Assembly (NCBI GenBank): GCA_964343195.1
Contig: CAYFIR010000007.1
Location: 1 to 64,000 of the forward strand
Direction: 5' to 3'
Origin: CAYVAP01 sp964343195
Lineage (GTDB): Bacteria > Bacteroidota > Bacteroidia > J057
DNA length: 64,000 nt
Shown: piece after piece, positions 7,930 through 16,415 of the stretch
Layout of the letters: each line of letters opens with the position of its first letter
Position numbering within the stretch: the stretch's first letter is position 1
The notes under the pieces: generated by a model
The model's input: only the letters and a program-made list of their open reading frames with translations
Database searches by the model: none
Told to the model about the DNA's origin: nothing
Position numbers and translations under genes: made by a program

Positions 7930-8766
7930 ATGGCAATTTCGGCAAAAGAAGTAAATCGTCTCCGCCAAGCTACTGGTGCAGGCATGATGGACTGCAAAAA
8001 AGCTCTTACAGAAGCAGACGGCGACTTTGACAAGGCCGTAGAGCTCCTCCGTAAGAAGGGTCAGAAAGTTTCTGCTAAGCGTGCTGACCGCGAAGCCAGC
8101 GAAGGTGCAATCTTCATCGCTTCAAGCGAAGACGGCAAGGAAGCAACCCTGATCGAGCTCAACTGCGAGACTGACTTCGTAGCTCGTAACGAAGATTTCC
8201 AGGCTATGGGCGATAGCATCGCCAGCGCAGCTCAGGCAGCTAACCCTGCTGATCTGGCAGGCCTGCAGGCTATGGAAGTTAACGGACAGACTGTTGAAGC
8301 CCTGCTGACTGACGCTATGGGTAAGATTGGTGAGAAAATTGCCGTCAGCAAGTATGAGCGCATCCAGGGTGAAAGTGTTACCACTTACCTGCACCCAGGT
8401 TCTCGCATTGGCGTAGCGGTGGCTTTCACAAACACCGATGGAAAAGATGTCGAGAAAGTAGGCAAAGACGTGGCCATGCAAATTGCTGCCATGAGCCCTG
8501 TAGGTCTGGACAAGGACTCTGTTCCTGCCGAGGTAGTAGAAAACGAACTGCGTATCGGCCGCGAAAAGGCTATTGCAGAAGGCAAGCCCGAAAAAATTAT
8601 TGACAAAATCGCTCAGGGAATGCTGAATAAGTTCTTCAAGGAGAACACCCTGCTTCACCAGGATTTTGTAAAGGACACTTCCAAGTCTGTCATCAAATAC
8701 ATCCAGGATGAACTGGGTAAGGATGTGACCGTTTCTGCATACAAGCGCGTACAGCTCGGTCAGTAA
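7930..8766 (+). CDS. tsf: Translation elongation factor Ts
   Basis: 278 residues, the usual length. EF-Ts is the guanine nucleotide exchange factor for EF-Tu in translation. The N-terminal UBA-like domain is clear (VNRLRQATGAGMMDCKKAL, then AVELLRKKG), as is the core with LIELNCETDFVARN, the TDFVARN block that contacts EF-Tu. In most bacteria tsf follows rpsB directly; here a lipid acyltransferase precedes it and pyrH follows 265 bp downstream, past a strong terminator-like hairpin. Confidence 0.98.
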   Translation: MAISAKEVNRLRQATGAGMMDCKKALTEADGDFDKAVELLRKKGQKVSAKRADREASEGAIFIASSEDGKEATLIELNCETDFVARNEDFQAMGDSIASAAQAANPADLAGLQAMEVNGQTVEALLTDAMGKIGEKIAVSKYERIQGESVTTYLHPGSRIGVAVAFTNTDGKDVEKVGKDVAMQIAAMSPVGLDKDSVPAEVVENELRIGREKAIAEGKPEKIIDKIAQGMLNKFFKENTLLHQDFVKDTSKSVIKYIQDELGKDVTVSAYKRVQLGQ

Positions 8767-8808
8767 TCCTGTTTGATTTAGGCTACTGACTCAGTCTATC
8801 ACATACTT

Positions 8809-8884
8809 TCCGCAAAGACTTCGGAATCCAGGCCATTGGTAATGAGGCCCGTCTGGAAATTCCTTTTGTCTTTGCGGATTTTTT
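8809..8884 (+). terminator. Long terminator-like hairpin downstream of tsf
   Basis: TCCGCAAAGAC (8809-8819) pairs perfectly with GTCTTTGCGGA (8868-8878), followed by a run of six T. The loop is itself structured (GGAAT/ATTCC, CCAG/CTGG and GGCC/GGCC pairs), giving one ~70-nt imperfect stem. It fits an intrinsic terminator, although the long structured loop is unusual. Confidence 0.8.
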
Positions 8885-9031
8885 GTGTCCTGCGAAAAAA
8901 ATAGGGTATAGCTTTTGCCCGTTCAGACAATGGTATAGGAGATTCGGTGAAAAAGGCCTTGATCTAGCCGTTTACTTCGTTATTATTATCGACAATATCT
9001 ACCACATCACTAAACATCCATCCAAATATCT

Positions 9032-9742
9032 ATGCCTACCCAATATAAGCGCGTTTTGCTCAAACTCAGCGGTGAAGCCCTCATGGGGGATAAGGAGTTT
9101 GGGATTGACAATGACACCCTCAGCTTTTACGCTCGTCAGATCACTGAAGTCACCAAGATGGGCGTCGAAGTCGCCATCGTGGTAGGCGCAGGAAATATCT
9201 TCCGGGGCATTCAGGGAGCCAGCTCAGGTATGGGCCGTGCCCACGCCGACTACATGGGCATGCTGGCCACTGTCATCAATGGCATGGCCCTGCAAGACGC
9301 CCTCGAACGTGCGGGTTCACAGGTGCGCCTGCAATCTGCCATTGCCATGGACAAAGTATGCGAACCTTATATCCGTCGCCGTGCCATCCGACACCTGGAA
9401 AAAGGCCGCATCGTGATCTTTGGAGCCGGTACCGGTAACCCATTCTTTACCACCGATACGGCTGCCAGCCTGCGCGCCATCGAGATCGACGCGGACGTAG
9501 TCCTCAAAGGCACCCGCGTGGATGGCATCTACACTGCCGACCCTGAAAAGGACGAAACCGCTACCAAGTTTGACAAAATCACCTACGCCGAGGTATTGCG
9601 CGACCGTCTCCGCGTCATGGACATGACCGCCTTTACCCTCTGCCAGGAAAACGAGCTGCCCATCATCGTATTTGATATCAACGACGCCGGAGCGCTGCGC
9701 AAGGTGGTTGCGGGTGAGACGGTGGGGACGCTGGTGAGTTGA
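9032..9742 (+). CDS. pyrH: UMP kinase
   Basis: 236 residues, typical length. It phosphorylates UMP to UDP with ATP in pyrimidine nucleotide synthesis and belongs to the amino acid kinase fold, not the NMP kinase fold. Visible family blocks are RVLLKLSGEALMG, IVVGAGNIFRG, the uridylate-binding GTGNPFFTTDTAA and the kinase loop LKGTRVDGIYTADP. Cytoplasmic hexamer in the family. The start is fixed by the conserved N-terminus. It follows tsf but is separated from it by a terminator-like hairpin. Confidence 0.98.
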   Translation: MPTQYKRVLLKLSGEALMGDKEFGIDNDTLSFYARQITEVTKMGVEVAIVVGAGNIFRGIQGASSGMGRAHADYMGMLATVINGMALQDALERAGSQVRLQSAIAMDKVCEPYIRRRAIRHLEKGRIVIFGAGTGNPFFTTDTAASLRAIEIDADVVLKGTRVDGIYTADPEKDETATKFDKITYAEVLRDRLRVMDMTAFTLCQENELPIIVFDINDAGALRKVVAGETVGTLVS

Positions 9743-9743
9743 G

Positions 9744-9771
9744 TTCGTAGTTCGTAGTTCGTAGTTCGTAG
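9744..9771. repeat. Heptamer tandem array (TTCGTAG x4)
   Basis: Four perfect TTCGTAG units beginning 2 bp after the pyrH stop codon. It is the same unit as the first three of the 1551-1620 array. Confidence 0.93.
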
Positions 9772-9786
9772 TTGAGGTACGACTGA

Positions 9787-9876
9787 ACCGCGAGGACGCG
9801 ATGATCGCAAGGGTTATCCTTGTGGCCATCGCGATTTTCTTTGCGTTCCATGTGTTCCTTGCGGTTTTTCTTTTTT
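9787..9876 (+). terminator. Terminator-like long hairpin downstream of pyrH
   Basis: ACCGCGAGGA (9787-9796) pairs with TCCTTGCGGT (9856-9865) with one G-T wobble, enclosing a further stem (CGCGATG/CATCGCG and CAAGG/CCTTG), and is followed by TTTTTCTTTTTTG. It probably ends pyrH transcription and may also separate it from the convergent lipoprotein gene at 9887. Confidence 0.75.
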
Positions 9877-9886
9877 GCCTACTACT

Positions 9887-10537
9887 TTATGGGCAATCTA
9901 CTACCCTTGTTTCTGCACTAAAGCACATGGTCCTACCTGGATACCCATGCTTATCAGCAAGATGAAAACCTCCGTTTTTGAATTGATAGGTCAATACAAC
10001 CTGATCCGCCAACAACTTTCCAGTTTCTGATGGATGGGGATCATAGCAGGTTTGAGTAGTTGTTAGTGTCAACTCTTTCGACAGAAATCCATCTATCTGG
10101 CAGTAATCGAATCGCTCACCATTGAACACAATCTGATCAATTGGGTTACCCTCTTTGTCAAAGGTCGCAATGAGAGTTCGATAGCCTACCTCACTTATCA
10201 CGCAATAAAGCAAGGCGATATGCTCTCCCAGGTTCATTTGGCATAGAGCAAAATAATGTAAGCCATTATCTCCCACGAGGTCCTCAATTTCCAATAAAGG
10301 AGGGAGAAGAGCGATTTGAGCTGGGCCTAACTCTGCTAAAGTATCTAGCGAATAATCGATCATTGCATACAACCCCAGTGGGGGACTCATCTGGTTAAAT
10401 TGCATACACAACGAGTCGAAAGGACTCAGATCGCTTGGCCTAAACCTGCGATCTGCCGAATCACCCCCTCCATTAGAATTTGAGCAGGCACTGACTAAAC
10501 CTATCGCTGCTGCTAAAACAAGTAGGCACTGTTTCAT
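9887..10537 (-). CDS. Predicted lipoprotein of unknown function
   Basis: 216 residues from the ATG at 10537. A signal peptide with lipobox LVSAC is followed by an Asn/Gly/Ser-rich linker (SNSNGGGDS), a common arrangement for surface or periplasmic lipoproteins. The remaining ~175 residues have several cysteines and no domain I recognise. The frame opens 18 codons earlier (10591), but the signal peptide then would not be N-terminal, so 10537 is preferred. Convergent with pyrH, divergent from the permease gene. Confidence 0.75.
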   Translation of the reverse strand: MKQCLLVLAAAIGLVSACSNSNGGGDSADRRFRPSDLSPFDSLCMQFNQMSPPLGLYAMIDYSLDTLAELGPAQIALLPPLLEIEDLVGDNGLHYFALCQMNLGEHIALLYCVISEVGYRTLIATFDKEGNPIDQIVFNGERFDYCQIDGFLSKELTLTTTQTCYDPHPSETGKLLADQVVLTYQFKNGGFHLADKHGYPGRTMCFSAETRVVDCP

Positions 10538-10765
10538 GATAAACTGCTTCGGTATCACTTCGCAGCTTAAAGATTCCGCTTTCTGCCACAAGTTCCAAGC
10601 AATATAGCTCTAGCCATTTTCGGAGCAATTCAAGGAGATATTTTGTCTTCTCCCCCCAAGATAGTCGTTCGTACCCCCGATTTTGGCTATCAGAGTCCCC
10701 CACTCGTCGAAATACCCCAATTCCGCAAACCTCACCGTTTGACATCCTTTAGCTTTGGTATTGTC

Positions 10766-10938
10766 ATTTCTCCTCATACTACTGGACAAAATGAGAGAAT
10801 GGGACAGGATTAAGAGGATTTTCAGGATGGACAGGATAAAAACGAGCCTACACTCATCTTGTCAATCCTGCGAATCCTGAAATCCTGTCGAGAAAATAGC
10901 GCGCCAAAGCAAGAATGTCTAGTAGTATGATTTCTCCT
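10766..10938. mobile_element. 155-bp MITE (10775-10929) with perfect 9-bp target duplications
   Basis: Terminal inverted repeats are CATACTACTGGACA (10775-10788) and TGTCTAGTAGTATG (10916-10929), 13 of 14 matching when inverted. They are flanked immediately by identical 9-mers ATTTCTCCT at 10766-10774 and 10930-10938. The interior is a second inverted repeat built from GGATT-type words (10803-10889; GACAGGATT at one end, AATCCTGTC at the other). No reading frame for a transposase exists. The right end lies 20 bp before the permease start codon. Confidence 0.85.
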
Positions 10939-10958
10939 ACCACCTAAGACGAGATACC

Positions 10959-13334
10959 ATGCTGAAGAACTACCTCGCCATCGCCTGGCGCAACCTCCGC
11001 AGCAACCGTGGCACCGCTACCATCAACCTGCTCGGCCTGACCATCGGACTGGCCAGTTGTATGCTCATCCTGCTATACGTGCGTTTTGAACTGAGCTACG
11101 ACCGCTTTCATCCAGAGTCGGAAAAGATCTTCCGCGTGCTGACCATCGATGAAGCGCTTGGAGTTACCAGCAACGAAGTAGGGATCACTCTCCCCGCCCT
11201 GGCAGAAGCCATGAAGCAGGAGTTCCCCGAGGTAACCCAAAGCGTACGCATGAGCCCCTTCAGCAATCAGGTGGAAAAGGAGGAACAGCGCTACAACCTC
11301 GACGACGTGTGGTTAGCGGAGCCATCGTTTCAGGAAATTTGGGATTTTGGCATTCTCTACGGAAAGGGAAAAAACGCCCTGGATCAACCCAACACGGCGC
11401 TGATCTCTGCTACGACAGCCCGGAATATCTTCAAGCAGGAGGATGTAGTGGGCGAATCGCTCACTGTAGCAGGACGGGAAGTCCAGATAACCGGTGTCCT
11501 GCCCGATGCGCCCTCAAATTCCCACCTGCATTATGATCTGGTCGTGTCCATGCTGCCCAGCGTAGCCGATAGCAACCGCTCCCAGTTTCTCAATTCGTGG
11601 AATTCCATCAGCCTGATGAGCTACGTCAAACTGGCTGATCCCGGCCGCGAGGTTACAGTCGAGCAACAGATGGAAGAGCTCATTCGCAGCCACGATGTGG
11701 GCGAAAATTTCAAGGTTACCCTTCAGCCTCTCAAGGACGTCCACCTCGGTTCCAGTGGGATCATCTTCGATTTTTACAACCAGGAAAAAGGCGACCGGGC
11801 CTACGTTTTCACCCTGCTGATCGTCGCGCTGTCGGTTTTGCTCATCGCAGCGTTTAACTACATGAACCTGGCTACCGCCCGCTCTGCCCGTCGCGCCCGT
11901 GAAGTGGGCCTTCGCAAAACCATCGGAGCACGTCGTAGCCAACTGATGAGTCAGTTTGTGATGGAAGCCGTGCTCCTCTGCCTGATGGCTTTCATTGGCG
12001 CAGTAGCCCTCGCAGCCGTCGTAGGGGAATGGTCGGGCCTTTCTTTGCCCACCAATCCGGCTTTGTTTCTGCTACAAGACTGGCCTCTGTTGCTGATGAT
12101 GCTCGGCGGGACGCTGTTGCTTGGCTTTGCAGCGGGAAGCTATCCAGCTTTTCTGCTATCTGGCTATCAACCAGTACAGGTGTTGCGGGGCAGCTTTCAG
12201 CGATCCAAAAAAGGCATATGGCTACGTCGGACGCTAGTAACGGTGCAGTTTGCGGCCTCCACCGCCATGATCGTGGGGACCGTTGTCGTGTACCAACAGC
12301 TCGACCTCCTGCGCAACATGGACAAAGGCTTCGAACCTGAGCAGGTCCTCACCCTTAACCTCAACAGTCAGGCGCTGAGTCAGAATTATGAACAGCTACG
12401 CAATGAACTGAACGCCATTCCCGGCGTTAAAGGCATCGCTACCACCGGCAGTATGCCCGGTCAGCCCTATGGCCGAAATGGCATTGCCCCGGAAGGATAT
12501 GAGGGAGATGATGTCTGGATCGTCAGCGTTACCAGCATGGATGAACATTACCTCGACATCATGGGCATGGAGGTAGTAGAAGGACGGGGATTCGATCCTT
12601 CCTTCGGGCAGGACTCAGTGGGCCGGGTCCTCATCAATGAGGCCATGGCCCAGGCTCTGGGTTGGGAAGAGCCCATTGGCAATATGATTGAAGCTGGCCC
12701 TAATGACATGACGGTAGCCGGAGTGGTCAAGGACTTTCACTTTGGTGGAATGAAACATCAGATCGAGCCGCTGATGATGTTCTATCAGCCGGGAGCCAAT
12801 GGCACCGTTGCCGTCAAGGTGCAGACGGAAAACCTGGAGGCTACCCTATCCGCCATCGAATCAGCCTGGGGCAAGGTAAATTCACAGGATCCCTTTGAGT
12901 ATCAGTTTTTCGATGAAGAATTTGCCCAGCAGTTCGATCAGGAGCGGAATTTTGCCCGTCTGGCGATCATCTTCACGTGGCTGGCCATTTTCATCGCCTG
13001 TCTGGGCCTATTGGGACTGTCGGCCTTTGCTGCGGAGCAGCGCACCAAGGAAATCGGTATTCGAAAGGTTCTGGGTGCCTCCATCCCACAGATGATGACG
13101 CTGCTCTCCAAAGAGCTGGCCATCCTGGTGGGGATATCTGCCCTGGTTGCCCTGCCCATCGCAGCCTACGTGATGGAAGACTGGCTCTCGGGCTATGCCT
13201 ATCGCATCGACCTGCCCTGGTGGGTATTTGCACTGGGCGTCGTAGGCGCGCTGGCCATCGCCCTGCTGACCAATGCCTATCATGCCCTGCGTACAGCCAG
13301 AGGGAATCCGGTCAAGGCCCTGCGAAGTGAATAG
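10959..13334 (+). CDS. FtsX/MacB-family ABC transporter permease
   Basis: 791 residues with the duplicated architecture typical of Bacteroidota MacB-like permeases. It starts with MLKNYLAIAWRNLRSNRGTA, has a first membrane helix (~20-42), a periplasmic MacB-type core domain (~45-280), three helices (~280-445), a second core domain (~470-660) and a C-terminal FtsX domain with EQRTKEIGIRKVLGAS and three helices. Such proteins drive mechanotransmission across the envelope for export of lipoproteins, peptides or drugs and need a separate ATPase; none is adjacent here. Substrate is unknown. The adjacent MITE may alter its promoter. Confidence 0.92.
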   Translation: MLKNYLAIAWRNLRSNRGTATINLLGLTIGLASCMLILLYVRFELSYDRFHPESEKIFRVLTIDEALGVTSNEVGITLPALAEAMKQEFPEVTQSVRMSPFSNQVEKEEQRYNLDDVWLAEPSFQEIWDFGILYGKGKNALDQPNTALISATTARNIFKQEDVVGESLTVAGREVQITGVLPDAPSNSHLHYDLVVSMLPSVADSNRSQFLNSWNSISLMSYVKLADPGREVTVEQQMEELIRSHDVGENFKVTLQPLKDVHLGSSGIIFDFYNQEKGDRAYVFTLLIVALSVLLIAAFNYMNLATARSARRAREVGLRKTIGARRSQLMSQFVMEAVLLCLMAFIGAVALAAVVGEWSGLSLPTNPALFLLQDWPLLLMMLGGTLLLGFAAGSYPAFLLSGYQPVQVLRGSFQRSKKGIWLRRTLVTVQFAASTAMIVGTVVVYQQLDLLRNMDKGFEPEQVLTLNLNSQALSQNYEQLRNELNAIPGVKGIATTGSMPGQPYGRNGIAPEGYEGDDVWIVSVTSMDEHYLDIMGMEVVEGRGFDPSFGQDSVGRVLINEAMAQALGWEEPIGNMIEAGPNDMTVAGVVKDFHFGGMKHQIEPLMMFYQPGANGTVAVKVQTENLEATLSAIESAWGKVNSQDPFEYQFFDEEFAQQFDQERNFARLAIIFTWLAIFIACLGLLGLSAFAAEQRTKEIGIRKVLGASIPQMMTLLSKELAILVGISALVALPIAAYVMEDWLSGYAYRIDLPWWVFALGVVGALAIALLTNAYHALRTARGNPVKALRSE

Positions 13335-13622
13335 CATTCCTGTCTGGCTCCTTACCTGTGAAATGGACATTCGTTTCTGCTGCCCTACGCGACAGCAGGG
13401 TCGAATTGTCTGGAAGTCTGTTTAAATTCCTCTGTTAGATTTGCCTTCCAATTGTCGAATCTCCCTCGACGCCAGCCCGATTCTGGCTTTCCAGGCAAGC
13501 AATAGGCCTTTTCCGGGAAAACCCTGTGGTGATAGCTTCTGCGAAATTTGTAATGCCATGCCTCAATCCTTCAACTTATTTTAGGTTTCGAAACAATGAA
13601 TTAAATCTACACTCCCCTGGCG

Positions 13623-15449
13623 ATGTCTGGACCTCTGGTTTCAGTATGTATCCTGGCCTACAACAATGCCCGTGGCGTACAGCGCACCCTGCGCTATATG
13701 CAGGTCCAGACCTATCCCCACCTCGAAATACTGGTAGCTGACGATGCATCGCCACAGCCAGAAATAGCTACCACCCTGGAGCCCATCTGTCAGGCAGATC
13801 CGCGTATTCGATTTTTTCGGCGACCTCAAAACCTGGGCATAATAGGCAATCACCGCTTTCTGCTTGAGCAAGCTCAAGGGACTTATCTGCTGTGGGCCTG
13901 TCAGGACGATCACTGGCATCCGGACTATATCCGAGTTTGCGTAAATGCCTTGGAACAAAGGCCAGAAGCTATTTTAGCCGTGGGAAAAGCCTGGGTACTG
14001 GATACCCTCGGTCGTGCCTATCCCTACCGGGAAGCCCTCGACACCATGGGGAAACCTCCTGCCAGGCGCTTCAAACAGGTGTGCAAGGAAATCCGATGGT
14101 GGAATAATGCCTTTTATGGCTTGTTCCGGCGATCTGTACTGGAAGCCGCCCCCCTTCGGGATAGCTTTGGATTTGACCTCATTCACATCGCGCTCCTCAG
14201 CCTAAAAGGTCCATTTATCCAGTTACCAGAAGTTTATTTCACCAAACAGGCGGGAGGATCAGGCAATCAACTTGCTTCCAATCTTCAGGCAATCAAAGTA
14301 TCTCCGAAGTGGTGGATGCCACTCTGGCCAGCCTTGAGCGTCTGGCTCAACCTTCAACAAGGGTTAAAGCAATCTGGTGTGCTTCGCTACCTACGGAGTA
14401 GTTTCCCATTGCTGTTTTCTCGGCCATTTGGTCGTCCTGCCTGGCTGCGCGCCGTCCGGCGCTGGCTGAGAACCCAAAGGAAGGCCGCTTCCCACAATCT
14501 ACGCCGAGGGTATGCAACCATATTTTACCGAGACAACAAGCGGGAAGCTCTCAGAACCTATCCCTGGATTCATCCCCAATGGCTGGAAACACCCAATAAA
14601 AGCGAACTAAGACTGATACCATTCGCCCTCAACATTTCCTGGCCACAACACCAACATCTGTTGAATCATTTCTTTGGTCTAAAAGCTCTCGAAGGCCGCG
14701 GGGGCAAACTTTCTATTTCTCAGGATAACATCCCCACCCTCTCACTGGCAGGGATGAACTTCCTGCTGCCTGATAGCATGTCGATTGAGGTTCTCAAGGA
14801 AGTAATCCTGGCCCGGGTCTATGATGCCCAGCTACCCGAAGGCTCTGTGGTGCTGGATGTAGGCATGAATACCGGTATTACCAGTCTATGGCTGGCCCGC
14901 CAACCCGAGGTTCAGCGCATTTATGCCTACGAACCCATGCCAGACCTGTTTGACCAGGCGCAGCGGCTCTTTGCGCTCAACGAGGGACCTGGCGAAAAAA
15001 TCTCCCCTCAGCCATTTGGGCTTTCAGCCTATTCCCGGACTGGGGTATTTGCTTACGCCCAGGATTATGGGGTTTACAGCAGTGAATTTTTTGCTCCTCC
15101 GGCAGCAGAAAGCATGAGCGTTGAAGCCCCTCTTCGGGGAATTTCGGAAGAACTGGCTCGAATTACTGCTGTGCACCCCCAGGCTCCTCTGATCCTGAAA
15201 CTCGATGCCGAAGGAGCTGAATACGAACTGATTCCAGCATTGGCAGCGGATGGCTGGTTAAGCCGATTTGACTTTCTGATGATCGAATGGCATCAAAAGG
15301 GTACGGCAGACCTCCTGCCTCATCTTGAGAAAGCTGGATTTCATACCCTCCTGCGCCAGGAACATGCTGACCGGGGCATGATCTACGCTTTGGCCCCTGA
15401 TGCACATCCCCTCCCACTATTTCAAGCCAGCTTGCATGACACGTATTAG
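13623..15449 (+). CDS. Bifunctional GT2 glycosyltransferase / FkbM-type methyltransferase
   Basis: 608 residues and apparently the first gene of the glycan operon. Residues ~1-220 are a GT-A fold family 2 domain: VSVCILAYNNARGVQRTL, nucleotide-binding VADDAS and the metal-binding ACQDDHW. Residues ~230-390 are a basic linker. Residues ~400-590 are a FkbM-type SAM methyltransferase: VVLDVGMNTGITSLWLA (near 409), YAYEPMP and LKLDAEGAEYEL (near 526). It should add a sugar and O-methylate the same or a neighbouring residue in the cytoplasm. The 288-bp spacer upstream (13335-13622) should hold the operon promoter, but I found no convincing TAnnTTTG element in it. Confidence 0.87.
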   Translation: MSGPLVSVCILAYNNARGVQRTLRYMQVQTYPHLEILVADDASPQPEIATTLEPICQADPRIRFFRRPQNLGIIGNHRFLLEQAQGTYLLWACQDDHWHPDYIRVCVNALEQRPEAILAVGKAWVLDTLGRAYPYREALDTMGKPPARRFKQVCKEIRWWNNAFYGLFRRSVLEAAPLRDSFGFDLIHIALLSLKGPFIQLPEVYFTKQAGGSGNQLASNLQAIKVSPKWWMPLWPALSVWLNLQQGLKQSGVLRYLRSSFPLLFSRPFGRPAWLRAVRRWLRTQRKAASHNLRRGYATIFYRDNKREALRTYPWIHPQWLETPNKSELRLIPFALNISWPQHQHLLNHFFGLKALEGRGGKLSISQDNIPTLSLAGMNFLLPDSMSIEVLKEVILARVYDAQLPEGSVVLDVGMNTGITSLWLARQPEVQRIYAYEPMPDLFDQAQRLFALNEGPGEKISPQPFGLSAYSRTGVFAYAQDYGVYSSEFFAPPAAESMSVEAPLRGISEELARITAVHPQAPLILKLDAEGAEYELIPALAADGWLSRFDFLMIEWHQKGTADLLPHLEKAGFHTLLRQEHADRGMIYALAPDAHPLPLFQASLHDTY

Positions 15450-16365
15450 CGTAATCATCCCGACATATCAGCGTCCGGAAAGCCTCTTTCGCTGCCTATT
15501 GGCCCTGGCTAACCAGACTTTTGCCCCCAACCAGTTTGAGGTAATTGTCGTTGACGATGGCTCCGGTACTGAAGCCATCGAACAAATAAAAAATTCAACC
15601 AAGGATTTTCCCTTTTCCCTGGAAGTACTCAGTCAGCCCAACCAGGGGCCAGCCGCGGCGCGCAACCTGGGTATCGAGCAGGCTCAGTCCCCCCTCATTG
15701 CCTTTACAGATGATGACTGCGTACCCGAACCAGAATGGCTGGAGGCGCTCGAAGCAGCATGGACTGGCTCACCTGATTGTGCGGGAATAGGAGGTTTCAC
15801 TTATCGGCTGGAAGAGCAGCAGGTAGCCCGATACATCGATTATGCCGGCTCCCTGCAACCCAATCGCCATCCCGCCGGCTACCTCAATTATATCGTTACC
15901 TGCAATGCCCTGTTTCAGCGGGAGGCTCTGCTAAAAGTCGGGGGCTTTGAGACGCAGGTGCGATGGGCGGGCGGCGAAGAACCCATCCTAGGAGCACGGT
16001 TGAGAGAAGCTGGGTACCACTTCCTGGAAGCGCCAGCGGCCCGTGTTCAGCATCAGCATCCCCGGTCCTGGCAGGCTCTGTTTCGGATGTTCTGGCGCTA
16101 TGGCCGGGGCGAATGGGCTGGTACCCAAAGCGGAGTGCGAAAAGGCTATAGCGGAAACCTGCTCTACTTCATCAAACTTTTTCTGCTGGATGGGTGGAGT
16201 ATCCTGATGGGGCCACGGGTGAAATGGAAAGACAAAATTCCCTTTTTGCTCCTCTCCACCGTCAAAGCCCTCGGCAGCATTAGCGGCTGGAGGTACCAGC
16301 GCAGTCAGCCTCCCCCCCAAACAGAAACATCTCCATCTGCCCCTGATCCTCAAACAGTTACCTGA
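15436..16365 (+). CDS. Family 2 glycosyltransferase
   Basis: 309 residues from the ATG at 15436, which overlaps the previous gene by 14 bp; an ATG at 15400 would add 12 residues that do not look like GT2. Clear GT-A features: ISVIIPTYQRPESLFRCL, VIVVDDGS, NQGPAAARNLGI, the DxD-type FTDDDCVPEPEW and the acceptor-side RWAGGEEPILGARL. It lacks membrane helices except a hydrophobic patch near 245-270. Donor and linkage cannot be predicted. Part of the glycan operon. Confidence 0.88.
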   Translation: MTRISVIIPTYQRPESLFRCLLALANQTFAPNQFEVIVVDDGSGTEAIEQIKNSTKDFPFSLEVLSQPNQGPAAARNLGIEQAQSPLIAFTDDDCVPEPEWLEALEAAWTGSPDCAGIGGFTYRLEEQQVARYIDYAGSLQPNRHPAGYLNYIVTCNALFQREALLKVGGFETQVRWAGGEEPILGARLREAGYHFLEAPAARVQHQHPRSWQALFRMFWRYGRGEWAGTQSGVRKGYSGNLLYFIKLFLLDGWSILMGPRVKWKDKIPFLLLSTVKALGSISGWRYQRSQPPPQTETSPSAPDPQTVT

Positions 16366-16415
16366 CTTTCTTATCCTCCATCCCGACCTTCCGCACTTCG
16401 ACTCCTTTTGCCTCT

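Noticed and set aside
10538..10745. 90-codon minus-strand frame (10473-10745) upstream of the second lipoprotein
   Set aside because: Overlaps the lipoprotein signal peptide in another frame; no recognisable domain.
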